Notes: generated by a model from the sequence alone, not told the origin. DNA of 64,000 bases from Alitta virens (GCA_932294295.1 OW028582.1:7436188-7500187); one strand, 5' to 3'; shown: positions 1 through 11,021, numbered from the stretch's first letter. A program made the numbers and translations.

Positions 1-10
1 GATACACATA

Positions 11-233
11 TACCCCATGGGTGGGGTCTTTTACTTGACTCAGCATAGACACGAAGTACAAGGCACCTCCAATTTTAGAGTCTCTAGTGGTTGTTTACTT
101 AAATATTGCATTGATCACTTCAGAAAGAGAGTTACAACCCCAGCTGGGTGTCGATCGCATGAGACATTAGATTAGAGGTGCCTTGTACTCTGTGTCTGTG
201 CTGAGGCAAGTAAAAGACCCCACCCACGGGGTA
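11..233. mobile_element. MITE-like foldback element with ~60 bp terminal inverted repeats
   Basis: The left arm (about 11-74) and right arm (about 170-233) are reverse complements with few mismatches: the outer ends read TACCCCATGGGTGGGG and CCCCACCCACGGGGTA, and the inner ends AAGGCACCTCCAAT and ATTAGAGGTGCCTT. The loop of about 95 bp has no open frame. The ends abut TA, which fits a TA target-site duplication, but the terminal TA may belong to the repeat. No transposase is present, so it would be non-autonomous. The superfamily is not assignable from this copy alone. Confidence 0.75.
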
Positions 234-844
234 ATGTGCAACATGGTGTGGACTCCTAGCTTATCATCTCATCATTACGTCCGCCTCTAGCAGCTCGTCT
301 GATTAGCTGACTAGCAGTTAGCAGTAAGACAGTGGACATTGAACAAATAAACTCACTCCCAATACCGCTGTGCAATTACTACCAATTGGGCAATGATACC
401 TCCTTGACAACAGCATAGACTGCCCAGTTTGTGCCGTTTACAGCAATTTATTTCATTTGCAGGCTCAGCAGCACTTGTACTTTAGGTAGAACAGAGCGCA
501 TTACAAAGCAATCTAGAAGTAGAGCGCTTCTGGCCTCAGTACAACATGGCCAGAAATTGGAGAGGGCAACGTTCAGCCAATGTCCAAACAACAAGTAATT
601 TGAGAGAGGTGTCTAATCGGCCACTGAAGCCCGAGGGGTTAGTAAGAAGTGTGTAGAAAGACACCTCCTGGAAGCCTCTCTTTCGAAGTGTTGGTAAGAC
701 CAGTGCAATTATACCCTTGCAGATGACCAGTTTCATCAAAATTATCATTTTCAAATCTCCATGAACAAAAAAATTAACCATAAAGTTTTTTTTACTTCTG
801 TAACTTCCCCGTGCTTTCAACGTTATGGCGACATGTTAAATGGG
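234..844. other. Intergenic stretch, nothing recognised
   Basis: Only short open frames without family resemblance are present. The longest, on the minus strand at 536-820, has low-complexity composition, no recognisable domain and no splice context. No RNA gene or repeat was seen. Confidence 0.4.
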
Positions 845-1055
845 CGTGGTGGTAGTGGATTAGGGTTTTACATCCTGTATTTCTGCAGGCTCGACCGGGA
901 ATGGAACCCGGGACCCAGTGGTTGGAAGTCCAGTGTGCTACATGGCCAAATGTGCCATGTGCGTTTTCCATGAGAAGGATATTTATTCAAACGCATGGAA
1001 AACGCACGTAGCACATTTGCAGCATTTGGCCATGTATCACTGAGCTAGGCCCACA
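845..1055 (-). mobile_element. tRNA-derived SINE, internally deleted and split by a palindromic insertion
   Basis: Read on the minus strand it starts with a tRNA-like head (A-box CTAGCTCAGTG near 1049-1039, interrupted, then a B-box-like region around 905-895) and ends in CCTAATCCACTACCACC. The same head and tail occur in the better-preserved copy at 5658-5846. About 80 bp of the body are missing here compared with that copy. The head is interrupted at a TA by the 94-bp palindrome at 941-1034. Confidence 0.65.
941..1034. mobile_element. 94-bp palindromic MITE inserted at TA inside a SINE
   Basis: The element begins CATGGCCAAATG and ends CATTTGGCCATG. Inside, GCGTTTTCCATG at 961-972 is mirrored by CATGGAAAACGC at 1004-1015, so almost the whole element folds on itself. 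It is flanked by TA on both sides (939-940 and 1035-1036). The undisrupted SINE copy at 5658-5846 has a single TA at the matching place, which gives direct evidence of insertion with TA duplication, as known for Tc1/mariner-type MITEs. The superfamily is inference. Confidence 0.75.
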
Positions 1056-1689
1056 TGCTAAATGGTCAGTAATCGGCCTGGTATCATTGCAGTGGTTTTA
1101 AAGAGAAACATTTGCCCGTTCTTCCATTAATGCTTTGTGCGATTACTACTTTGCTTAATCAATATCCACAAAAGGCACTTATGAACCACTAGGGCTCAAA
1201 AGTATGAAAGCTAATTCTAACTTAGACTTTAAAAAGTTGGCAAAACCATGAACTGATCTACCACAGTTGAACTCTTCACTTGACCTTGATGGTTTCACAG
1301 AGCAAATGAAGGCATTCCCGTTACTTCAGTTAGAGGCCAGCCTTGGCTTTCTTGATTTATTCATTATCCAAATATGGCAGGTGCACCAATCAATGTATAC
1401 CAAGTCCCACAGGCCCTTTCAACTGTAAGCTTCATTGTTTCAAAACCGTTTGGCCTGTTCTATCCTCATTGGATGACCAGTTCTGTGTAAATTTTGATGT
1501 TTATCCCAAAGAACACATCTCCCACTCTCCCAGCCTCTCTACTAAATTCTGATATGAAAATTGAAATAATTAGGTCCATTTCGGTGGCATGAAAGGCATA
1601 AGTATACATATTTATGTCAATAATGTTTGCCAAAGCTGCCACCAGATTAATGACATATGAATCTTTGAGAGCAAGGTTAGGATGACCTA
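1056..1689. other. Intergenic stretch, nothing recognised
   Basis: AT-rich sequence with short unsupported open frames on both strands (for example 1343-1552 plus and part of 1466-1861 minus). No protein family, RNA gene or repeat is recognisable. Confidence 0.4.
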
Positions 1690-1808
1690 CCAAGATAGTA
1701 TTCCAAATCGGGCCAGCATCATTTCTATGTCGTCCGCCATCGGTACAACATCGTATCAACATCGCCGATGTCGCGCCAATGTTGCTACAAGTTGGAATGC
1801 TATCTGGG
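1690..1808 (+). mobile_element. 119-bp MITE, copy 1 of 3 in the window
   Basis: The ends are inverted repeats of the motif CCCAGATAGCATTCCAAATC, here slightly decayed on the left (CCAAGATAGTATTCCAAATC) and reading GGAATGCTATCTGGG on the right. The interior shares GGCCAG, a CCGCC box and ACAACATCGTAT with copy 2 at 6623-6741, which has the same length. TA flanks both ends, compatible with a TA target duplication. It is non-coding and non-autonomous. Confidence 0.75.
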
Positions 1809-2204
1809 TACCTGCCCAGGTAATATGCAGAATGGGTACAGCCTCTTGTACTCATAATCATAAGAGATTTATTTTACAAAATAATGGCCGGCCATAGTTC
1901 TCCAACTTTGGCTGCCCATGGCTTTTGTAATCATGCAGTCAAACTTTCGGCTATGATATGGAAAATTCATAGGCATAGCCATTGGCAATCCTTTGAAACA
2001 GGTTCATCAAGAATATAAACCAATTTACTATTACATATTTATTATAATATCACATTACATCTTGCAAAAGTCTCCAAGAAAGCATAACACACAAATTTTA
2101 TGAATGCTTATATTATACTTAATTTGTATTTTTTCTTCTCATTATTAGGCAGATATTGTAAACTACGGAAGCCTATTAGCGCCATCAGAAAAGAAAAAAA
2201 TTGT
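1809..2204. other. Intergenic AT-rich stretch, nothing recognised
   Basis: No supported open frame, RNA gene or repeat between the MITE and the integrase-type transposon remnant. Confidence 0.4.
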
Positions 2205-2267
2205 TTTGAAATTTGGTAAAGAAAGTGGTTATTTCACAAATAAGTTTGAAATTTCCCCCCAAAAAAA

Positions 2268-2332
2268 GTGTGTAATTTCGCAAAGAAAGTGTGTAATTTC
2301 GCAAAGAAAGTGTGTAATTTCGCACAGAAAGT
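2268..2332 (+). repeat. 21-bp tandem repeat, three copies
   Basis: The unit GTGTGTAATTTCGCAAAGAAA is present three times. The last copy has a substitution (CACAG for CAAAG). The unit is a multiple of three, so the overlapping open frame at 2206-2457 shows a repeated KCVISQR peptide, which I regard as a by-product of the repeat. Confidence 0.8.
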
Positions 2333-2400
2333 TTCAAAAATTTCACAAAATCAAGTGCGTAACTTCACACTGCTTACTTTCACAAAGGTTTAAAACAAAA

Positions 2401-2600
2401 TGGAGGACGAGCAACGTAGTGACATACTTATCTCAATACATTTTGCGCTTGGAATGAATTATAAAGAAATCCTACAGTTTTTGGCTGACCAGTTTCATAT
2501 TTAGCATGAGAAATGAAAACTCTGGAGCGAAGACTAGCAAAAGATGAATTTATATAGGAGGAAGAACTATTCTGATATCACTGATGTAGACATGTTTATT
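2401..2600 (+). pseudogene. Broken N-terminal region of an integrase-type transposon protein
   Basis: From the ATG at 2400-2402 the frame reads an acidic start followed by GMNYKEILQFLADQF, then a stop and a frame change, after which KTLERRLAKDEF is readable. The pattern of a 'gl..keIl..La..f.i..s.rTLkRrL' helix-turn-helix followed by a catalytic core is typical of integrase-like transposon proteins in animal genomes; that assignment is by memory of the pattern, not by a search. Stops and at least one frameshift make it non-functional. Nothing of a DDE core is visible downstream. Confidence 0.45.
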
Positions 2601-2880
2601 TTTGAAAAGGTCTCACAGCCTGGCTCTTTGCACTGGCTGTAGGTGGATGCATCAGAAATGTATAAATAACGGATTTGTGGTTGCCAGGAAAACTGTTGCT
2701 GCTCTAATGTCACTGTTGGATCCTGATGGAATAAGTGTTTTGTATGAAACCACAACTCTCATTAATGTATATAATGTAAGTGTCAAAAAGCGCAAAATTT
2801 CTTTGCGAAATTTCTCATTTATTCCGCGAAATTTCGCACTTTTGTTGTGAAATAACGCACTTTTTATTTTAGCTTGGCAC

Positions 2881-5640
2881 TAATGAGCTTCCTCTGTAAA
2901 CTGCAATTTAGGTATTTATTTCACTGCAATAAACATCAAATCTCAAATTCATCAATTACCAGATTCTTTGATTAGTTCGCAATGATATAACAATGTCACT
3001 TTCATGAATAAATCTCCACACATATTTCATATTGAATCATCTTATCCTACACTTAGCTTCAGGAAACCTCTTTTTTTGGCTCCACCAAGAAATACTTTAA
3101 ATTATCTGTAAGCTAATTTGATCTGTGGGATATATATGTGTATATAAGCTAGTTTCCTGAACTCAAGTTTACAGCAACTTCTGTGTCATTGAAAACTAAC
3201 ATAACTGTCCCTATAGACTGTGTGAATAGCAATGGAGCTTTAGGATGCTAATAGGTTACAGATCTTATTAATGCAAAAATAAGTTATCTATATATATTAA
3301 GCCAATTTAGAGTGAGAACCGACAAAATCTAAGGCAGCCAAAGATATCCCAGTTTTCAGTGCATATTTTATACTACATACATAATTGCATATATATATAT
3401 ATATAAAGTTTTATAAACTGGCAGCTTTTTTATCCTTTGGTTAATTAACACTGGCTAGGGAAATAAAACAGGACAGAAACTGGCTATTGAGGTGCACAAT
3501 CTAGAATGTCACATACAATTGTCCTCTTTTTTACAGTATCAATCAAAAATAGTGTGTATTGCATGTCTTCTTAGATATTTTTAAAATGACATTAGGTTCA
3601 AATCACACCATTGGCAGTTTCACCAAAGGTTTCATGACTGACAGCTGGGAAAGGAGGGGCGATTCCCTATTGCAGTTACCACGAAATATTTCTTAATTTA
3701 TTTTCAGTCATATTTCTCAAAATTAATGTTTTAAATGTGTGTGATAGTGTCACAGAAAATTATAATTATATAATATAAGACCCAATATCTATAGAATCGG
3801 TAATTTTTCGACAAATGAAAATTTGGTCTTCACTTCGACTTCTGCGTCATGTGAGAGCTCTACATTTGCAGAAATCTGAAAACCATGCATTTCATTGAAA
3901 AGCACAACAAAGTCTGAATACATAGCCTAGAAATGCCTGTTGCTAGCTTATAAAATATGGATTTGCACCACTTTGTGTACTTTCCTCATGTTAGTCTATA
4001 AGAAGAAGACAACATTTTTTAGTAGCACTTAAGGCTTTTGTCAGTAAAAGGGAATGAATAGTTCATGCGCTTCCATTTAATGCAACTGCTGCAGACGCCT
4101 CCCAGACACTAGGAAGCTGACACTCGCCTTTTTAAGGGCAAAGATTGGCAACTACCTGGTGCTATCATTAAATGTGCACTGTTAACTAGCGTAATTATTT
4201 GTAATAGGGCCTTGTTATATCATCAAATAAATTGCTTTGCATTCGGACCTTTAGTTTTGATGCAATAAAATGAACACACTGCAATGTACAGTATGAATTA
4301 GTGAAATTCTTAGTTAATGCACAGGCATTTGCCAACATATATGACAAGGCTCAGTGATGACAGCCCTTATATTTTAACTAATACCAAGGCTCCTGACTGC
4401 CTTAATTGGCTTCTCATCTCAAGAGGCATCTATGTCATTTGCAGCAGCCAATCAGAATGTAACTGAATACATTAGGAAATGTCCTAAGCCGCTGGCCAAT
4501 TGGAGCCCATTTTACACAACAGTTAGATCACAGCTACCTGAAACTTGATGGCAATTCTTTGCTAGTTTACCAGTTACACTTAAATACAAACAAATTTGCC
4601 TGATAGCCTATGTCATTGAATGTCTAACAGTGAAATTGCATATCAATTAGTTGTGTTTGCACTGACACACTCAATTCTTAAACAAAGCTTACTCAGTTAG
4701 GTCACTTATTTGGCTTAAAACTGACAGCACACAGTGTTTGGGAGATATTGGCCAATCAGGAAGCCCAATCATGTGTGTTGATGGTGAAATATGCAAATTA
4801 GCTGCCACTAGAGATGATAATTGAGCATTCCCAGCGAACAGGCAAGAAATTCCCCAAAAAAGTGGTAAATTCCAATGAATAATGAAAGTTATCACTTAAA
4901 ATAATAAGGAATATTATTTTTGTGTGTGATATTGCCATTTTTGAGGCGTTACATGATGTTTTTGACTGAAACTGGCCTCATCTTTGAAGGCAGTTGAGCA
5001 GGGGGAGTAAAAGCTGTTCTTGACAAAGTCAGTAGCCTTGGTCCTATTGCATGCTCACATGCTAACTGCTGTCAAGATGGCAAATGAGGTCACTGGAAAT
5101 ATTGAAAGATAATTTCATGGTACAATGTTATCAAAACAAAAGAGTGTTTTCAAGAAATGTTATTGTCTAATGGAACAAACTGTTCCAGGGCTTCCCAACT
5201 GGTATGAACTCCGTGCATCTGCCACGTCACTAATTGTCACACTCTGTTGGTTACAGGAGAACTAGCATTGGAAAAAACTGACCTCAAACACACTTATAAC
5301 ATTGTTCATAGCTGGTGTATTCTATTGCCTGATGGGGAATTTGGCTGCGCAGTCAATCAGGCTTGACAAATTGTTGCGTAACAAACATTGCTAATTTTAC
5401 TGCACAATCAGAATTGGACTCCATCACTTCCCCACTTCAGACAATAACAACACATGTATTGACCAAAACAATGGTCATCTTCCATTCACTGTGGTGATGG
5501 ACGAAGGCCTTTGTTAGTAATACGTAACTTAGTCAATAAACAGAGTAGTAATGAAGCTTAGCAATAGTTTTCAACTATCAGTATCATTTGCATTACAAAA
5601 CTTAAATGTACAAATGGAGTAACTTCAACTCAGTAGAGGT
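2881..5640. other. Long intergenic stretch without a recognisable gene
   Basis: About 2.8 kb of AT-rich sequence. There is an (AT)n run at 3389-3405. Short frames such as 4689-4895 (minus) have no family resemblance and no conserved motif. It could be intron of the nucleotidase gene whose first coding exon lies at 5898-6228 on the minus strand, since the following exons must lie to the left of it, but none was recognised. Confidence 0.4.
3389..3405. repeat. (AT)n microsatellite
   Basis: An uninterrupted alternation of A and T over about 17 bp. Confidence 0.85.
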
Positions 5641-5657
5641 GAACTCTTTTAGAACCT

Positions 5658-5846
5658 GGTGGTGGTGGTGGTGGATTAGGTCTTTACATCCCGTATTTCT
5701 GCACCTGATGGGCTAATTAGGACATGCAGGGACCATGGCAATGAGATGATGGATGAAGCAGCCATCCAACTTAGGCTAGACCGGGAATCAAACTTGGGAC
5801 TCAGTAGTTGGAAGCCCAGCACGCTACCACTGAGCTAAGCCCCCAC
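5658..5846 (-). mobile_element. tRNA-derived SINE, best-preserved copy of the family
   Basis: On the minus strand the head reads GGGGGCTTAGCTCAGTGGTA with an RNA polymerase III A-box (TAGCTCAGTGG) and, about 40 nt later, a B-box-like AGTTTGATTCCC. It is followed by a body of about 110 bp and a tail made of CCACCACC repeats at 5650-5665. The head resembles a tRNA without a regular anticodon arm. A second copy with a deletion and an insertion lies at 845-1055. It sits about 50 bp from the nucleotidase splice donor, so it is probably inside that gene's intron. Confidence 0.7.
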
Positions 5847-5897
5847 CCCTCAGAAACCTTGTCGTACTCATCGCTTCACTCCTTTACGTGAACTCAC

Positions 5898-6228
5898 CTG
5901 CTGTGGCCATGAGGTAGATTGGGGTCATCCCGTGTTTTGATTCAGGAACAGCCTCAATTGCTTGATCCAAGAGTGTCTGGACATATTGCTTGAGGCGGTG
6001 GAGATCCTCAACATTCTCTGAAATGCCTGGACGTCTCTTGTAGCTGTGTAGTTCTTCGACGCTTTGTGGAAGACCGAACTCGTTTGTCCATCCGAACACA
6101 CGGACACGGCTTCCAGAGCTGCCCGCATCGATAATCACAGCGTATCTAGAGATAGAACTAGTGCCCGAGCAGGACAGTTTTTGCATCAAAGCAAAAAGCA
6201 CTGATAGTATGAGGTATATCTCTGACAT
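5898..6228 (-). CDS. Ectonucleoside triphosphate diphosphohydrolase (apyrase), first coding exon only
   Basis: The exon encodes 110 residues plus one base. Residues 1-22 form a hydrophobic signal peptide or signal anchor (ILSVLFALMQ). Apyrase conserved region 1 is at residues 34-41 (DAGSSGSR, the phosphate-binding loop of the actin-like ATPase fold) and region 2 at about 105-111 (YLMATAG). Between them, a RRPGIS motif and a KHGMTPIYL block are closest to what is known of ENTPD4/7-type and related apyrases. These enzymes hydrolyse nucleoside tri- and diphosphates in the Golgi or endosome lumen or outside the cell and need Ca or Mg. The exon stops at a clean splice donor (CAGCAG followed by GTGAGT; last exon base 5898). 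An acceptor TTTTGCAG ends at 6236, so the exon may begin at 6235 with an ATG seven bases in, implying a separate 5' UTR exon. Regions 3-5 were not found in the window to the left, so either introns are long or the gene is broken. The family is clear, the subfamily is tentative. Confidence 0.85.
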
Positions 6229-6235
6229 GGTGCAC

Positions 6236-6622
6236 CTGCAAAATCAAGAAACGTAGAATCAAAAGTGATTTGTCAAGCCATCACAATGTTATAAGATAAT
6301 GATACAAAGCTGTTTCCCCTCAAATTTCCCTAAATTGTTACACAGCCTATCTCCTTCAAAGGTAAGAAACTCTCAAATTTGGACTAAATAGCTCAAAATC
6401 CTGACATGATAGAGAAATTCCTACTTCAGATCTGGAATCAGTATACTAGTATTAGTCAATGTCACCTGTTTTTGTCCAGTTCACCGATAAATAGCTGAAG
6501 TCTGTTTCCAGTGTTACATGGTAAAATGTGTTAACAAATGTAATATGGAAATGGCCTGGTCACTGGATACTGAATGACTTTGTAGTATTAAGAATATGCA
6601 ACTTATTTGGACCAAATTGTCT
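6236..6622. other. Probable 5' intron or upstream flank of the apyrase gene
   Basis: The stretch lies directly upstream of the apyrase exon on the minus strand, behind a splice acceptor. No 5' UTR exon or promoter motif can be pointed out. Confidence 0.35.
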
Positions 6623-6741
6623 CCCAGACAGCATTCCAAATCAGGCCAGTGTCGTTTCTGTATTGGCCGCCGTCGTGACAACATCGTATTGACATTTCCG
6701 ACATAGTGCCAACATTGAAATGATTTGGAATGCTATCTGGG
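6623..6741 (+). mobile_element. 119-bp MITE, copy 2 of 3
   Basis: It starts CCCAGACAGCATTCCAAATC and ends GATTTGGAATGCTATCTGGG, inverted repeats of about 20 bp. It has exactly the same length as copy 1 (1690-1808) and a matching interior (GGCCAG, TTTCTGTATTGGCCGCC, ACAACATCGTAT). No obvious target-site duplication remains. Confidence 0.8.
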
Positions 6742-8639
6742 CTGGTGTGTGAAATTCATATCGCTGCCAGAAAGACTATGCAGCAAAATTCTGCACCAAG
6801 GGTGGTCTTAATGGTAATGTTCTACTGTATCGAACAATATATCGAAGAATATTACCCTTCAAGGCAGGCACTGTGAGGTGAGTTGAAAGGCACTGTGATG
6901 CAGAGCCAGCAGAAAGCACTTAGGTGAATGCAGGACCTTTATGCTTGCTTAGTCATGCAAGTTATGTCAACAGCAGGCAATAAATGTTTCACACAGAGCT
7001 CTTGCTCCTATATCCTTCAGGAGTAAAAATAATGAGAAACTCCGATGCTTCCTCCACTACAGCCACTCAAAGCAATATATGGTAAATGAAAGCATATGTG
7101 CCTTACGAGCACTAGTGACTTCACCTAGTAAAGCATGTTTATCTCATCTGTAGGTCTTCAACACTGCTGCTTAACTAGGTGGAAATGTACTCTCGATGTG
7201 GCAGCCAAACAGTTGAATTGAGACAAGTGAGGTGGGATGGCCGAGCAATTCGTATAGATGGTAATGACAGCATCAAAATATTCAAAGGATTCCTTTGTTA
7301 ATCCTCACAACTATTGGTATATCCGTTTCCCCATCCATAAATCATAGATTGGCGATGTTATCTTCACCAATGTGACAAAACATTGATCCAGGTGAAAATA
7401 CCACATATGACACAGAGTAATCTCATTTATCAGTTTGACATCAACGTGACTTGTGTGTAACATTCCAGTTAGTGTGACGATAGTTCGGCTGTTCAGTTTG
7501 CCACGAGTTATCCAGGGGATGCTGCAAGGAGACCCAGTGTCACCACACTCCGCAGCTATCCACAGCGCTTCTGAGCATCACTGGGAGATACAAGCTACAC
7601 GAACACAGACAGGGATGCGGCGCAGCATGGCAGCTTCAGCAGCAAGTAGGCCTTCTCCCTTCAGCCTCGAGTAGCAACTCAAATGACCAAGTTATCAATC
7701 CCGTGCAGCCATGGCCGAGCCCACACCCCCTTCAAATATGTGACCCCAGGACAGGCTGCTATCCCCAACTATCCCTAGCTATCCCCTGCAGCACCCCAAC
7801 ACAGCATGACTATCTTGTAGGTTTCAGGCCCACTGCATTGGACCCCAGAGCCCCCTCAAGCCATGCTCGTTTACCCTGCTTACATAACACTATCTGCCCG
7901 TGAGAGGGGTGCAGGGATGAACCTCTATTGACAAGGTAGTGATGATCAGGGTATCAGTATATCAGCAAGGCCCTCTAACAAATCTTCTCACACTCGAATG
8001 CAAACAATTGCCCGAATCACAGAAACAATTTCCACTATTTGTGTCAGAAATCTCTCAAATGACTATCATTTCAATGAGATATCTGTATGAGCAGGGAATG
8101 TATTATCATTTTCCATCCAAGTCACGTACAACACTTGTCCATTTAAACCCACGAACGCAGTTATCCCAACTGCATAGGACACAACACATCGTGTAAAACT
8201 TTAATTCAGATAATATAGGTGTATATATTTAGTATTCTTCTCGATCGTCACCAAAGTAATGATGTTATTATAGCAGATGCAATTGTCTGCCTCACTCGTG
8301 CCTATTTTTATTTCAGAATGCACGCTGCAATTAAGGTCATACATTTGGGCACAACAATGCCACCAGGGTCAGCCTACAATATCTGTCAGCTAGTGCCTTG
8401 GCTATCAGAAAGCAATTAAATTGGTTTATTTGAACAAAAAATGTGAATGAGACTGCATTTTTGGAGAGACCCCAAAATGAATATTTTACCTCGAGTTAAG
8501 CCTGTTACATCAACTCTGCAGCCAACCTGAGTTTTACTGGGCCCAGGGGGTTTCTGAATAAACCCGTGGGTGCCTCTATGCAACCTACAAGCTGTACACA
8601 TTAATTTCCGAAAAATAAACAGTAAAAAATGAAACAATG
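6742..8639. other. Intergenic stretch, no supported gene
   Basis: Several short plus-strand frames (7453-7674, 7703-7903, 7939-8196, 8219-8419) follow one another, but none has a recognisable domain, conserved motif or consistent splice sites. The first two are Pro/Ser-rich with transposon-like composition. I do not call any of them a gene. Confidence 0.4.
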
Positions 8640-8882
8640 GTGGGTGCCGTGGTCTAGTGGTAAAGGCATTGGACTCGTACGCGCAAATATAGGGTTCAAA
8701 CCCAGCCACGGCATGGAGGGACTGAGCAGATCCTCCTTGAACCACTGCTTCACTCCACTCAGGTGTGAATGGGTACTTGGCTAAAGGCAGTGATGGTAAT
8801 TGCAGAGTGCATTGTCCCTAAGTGCACATTAAGGGCTGCAGGTTGGGGCGTATACTCTGCGGGGAGTTGAGAAAGACTCATG
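8640..8882 (+). mobile_element. tRNA-derived SINE with a different body from the 5658 family
   Basis: The head at 8645-8713 is tRNA-like: a 7-bp acceptor stem (TGCCGTG with CACGGCA), an A-box TGGTCTAGTGG and a B-box GGTTCAAACCC. The anticodon stem does not pair. The body carries the GTGAATGGGTACTTGGC segment seen in many invertebrate tRNA-SINEs and ends near GGAGTTGAGAAAG. The head should drive RNA polymerase III transcription if intact. Family assignment would need a repeat library. Confidence 0.7.
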
Positions 8883-10535
8883 CTTGAACAGGTCTACCAA
8901 GGGCGTAAATTGTGTTGTCGGCAGAGCTCGAAATACATCGAGATGTCAGTCAGAAAACTCACACCCATTTACATTTACAATAACCAGTATTTTGTCGATT
9001 CAGAAGGGTGGAAAATATTGTGTTCTTGTCGTTGCCGAAGAATCAAAGGTTTCAATTAAGTGGGGTTAGAGAATGAGGTGTTTGAATGAGGCCAAGTCAA
9101 CGATGCTGGCGCCTGTGGAGTCGATCATCTTAATTTTCAATTAATGTTCACCTTTCGTATTTCCCAGCAACTGGTATTTATAGCTCTGTATTGCCCAATT
9201 ATGTTTGGTCTAAATGAAACCCTAAGCAGAATTTTGGTGAGGAAGGTCCCAAGATTTTGCAGGTTGATTTCGAAGAAAGCACTCTCCTAAAATTTGAGAA
9301 CACTTTTATACACGGACATGTTATCGTGAAGGCTAGCTATTATATAATTTAGCTTTAGCTGTAATTAATAACACAATTGCTGCATAAAAGACCATTATTG
9401 ACTTAAATGTGGATTTCCAACAAACTTGTAGGTCGAGGGAAAAGCTGCATCGCAAGGTGTGATACACAAAGGGCGGTGCGACAAACCCACTGTTGGAGCG
9501 CGCCTTACGCAGCAAAAGTTTATAAATGAAAGCATATAACTAACTGAAGTATTAAATAAAGGATGAAAGGTTAGGTGCGACTGGGACTTTCAAATGCATG
9601 ATATTAATATGGTACAGCTCATTTTGAAAAATATAAACATAATAGAGTGGCCAGAAAAAGGCCCCGTGAAGATTCAATAGAAAGTGTGAAAAAACAACCA
9701 TAAATAACAACATTATCGTAAAGACAATTAAAGTAACACAAGTTAATTTAAAAGAAAAATAATTGGCTTAATTTATATTGACTAGAATAAGTAAACTAGG
9801 AACTTAAAACGATAAAATACCAGAATATGCCAGTATATGACACATAGAAAGCATTGCATATTAAGGCATCACTCAACACTACGTTGCATTTTGAACTGTG
9901 ATATTGTTGGGAATATTTTGTGATTTGTCTGACTTTTAGTTGCATCTGCTTGTGATGGGACTCAAACAATGTAACCAATAATAAAGTTAACTTTGTTCAC
10001 AAATTGAGCTCACTACATGTGCACCCTAGACCACTAATGCACCTTGAACCACAAAATAATTAAGAAAAAAAACAACAAAAAACACAGCGAACTCAATGAC
10101 ATTGAAAACGCATCACACATTAAAGGGGATCCTGATCAACTACATCGTTTTACAAGCGATCCAAACCACATTAAAATGCACAGTTTAAGTGCACTTAGGA
10201 TTTCACTGGGAAAATTGGTACAAATTACCCAATTACTGGGTATACACCCTCGCCCTGGCACAATGACCTAGAACCTGCCCACTCTAATTATATATGGAGA
10301 CTATGAGAGCACATATGTTAGCCATACAACCCTAGAAATCTGCATGCTAAGCTCAACTTTCAGGGTTGAGACAGTGAAACAACAGACCACCGACGCCCAC
10401 CTAAACTCAACTGAGATTTTGTTTACAGCAAAAACCTTCACTATATATATCTATATCTATATATATAAGACCCCACCTCTGTGCTGAATCAAAACTTGAA
10501 TTAAAACTGCTGCAATAAGTCATATCAACTGGTGA
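8883..10535. other. Intergenic AT-rich stretch, nothing recognised
   Basis: Only short frames without family resemblance (for example 9333-9515 and 9796-9978 minus, 10044-10271 plus). An imperfect (AT)-rich run lies at 10439-10468. No RNA gene seen. Confidence 0.4.
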
Positions 10536-10665
10536 TACAAATGAAACAAGGTTGTATACCTCTATGGGTACAAAGTTTACTGGATTAAATTGAAAACAGT
10601 CACGAATGCCACATGTCATAAATATGTTATCGAACAGCCCATAATATTAAGATATCTTGTTTCAA
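10536..10665 (+). repeat. Dispersed repeat, copy A of a diverged pair
   Basis: It shares the blocks TACAAAGTTTACTGGATTAAA, CATAAATATGTTAT/TATAAATATTTATA, GAACAGCC, ATAATATTA and TCTTGTTT, in the same order and spacing, with 12301-12425. Divergence is substantial, so these are old copies of an unidentified interspersed repeat. Confidence 0.6.
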
Positions 10666-11021
10666 CGATGCGATTGTATGCGATGCTATTCAATACACTT
10701 AAGGGTATGACTTCCAAAGTAATCATATTACCAGTTTGCAAACACAACAGTAAGCCGACAAAATATTATTTATCATTGGGCATAATGCCACATGGGTATA
10801 GTTGCTGGTTCATTCATGCACCAACGGCAGAATTGGGCCAACCCATATTCCAGGCCACGTAGCCACGGATGCAAAACTTTGGATATGTTAGTCTGACATC
10901 ACAGTAAAATGCCATTAAGTATGAATTAGGTTTCACTGGTTTCAATTTGTCCCTGTATGTTACATAATTTCGATTCAAATATACTTACCTGCCTTGAGCA
11001 AGTGCTCACGATAAGAAAGTG
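10666..11021. other. Intergenic, nothing recognised
   Basis: Contains part of a 90-codon plus-strand frame (10590-10862) that overlaps the dispersed repeat and has no family resemblance. Confidence 0.35.

Larger units (their letters stand above)
2205..2880 (+). mobile_element. Decayed DNA transposon fragment with subterminal inverted repeats
   Basis: The left flank (about 2211-2345) and right flank (about 2785-2880) share inverted blocks, for example TTATTTCACAA on the left against TTGTGAAATAA on the right, and repeated AATTTCGC/GCGAAATT motifs. The left flank also carries a 21-bp unit (GTGTGTAATTTCGCAAAGAAA) three times in tandem from about 2268. The core from 2400 to about 2600 encodes broken pieces of a helix-turn-helix protein (see 2401-2600). 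The extent of the element is approximate. Confidence 0.5.

Noticed and set aside
846..880. TTAGGG-like telomeric repeat near GGATTAGGG
   Set aside because: It occurs only once, within the SINE tail.
1466..1861. 131-codon minus-strand frame as a gene
   Set aside because: It runs through the MITE at 1690-1808 and has no family resemblance.
7453..8419. A series of plus-strand frames as exons of one gene
   Set aside because: No consistent splice sites, no domain and low-complexity composition; they were left as unsupported.
8645..8713. Functional tRNA gene
   Set aside because: The acceptor stem and both promoter boxes are present, but the anticodon stem does not pair and a SINE body follows, so it is a SINE head.
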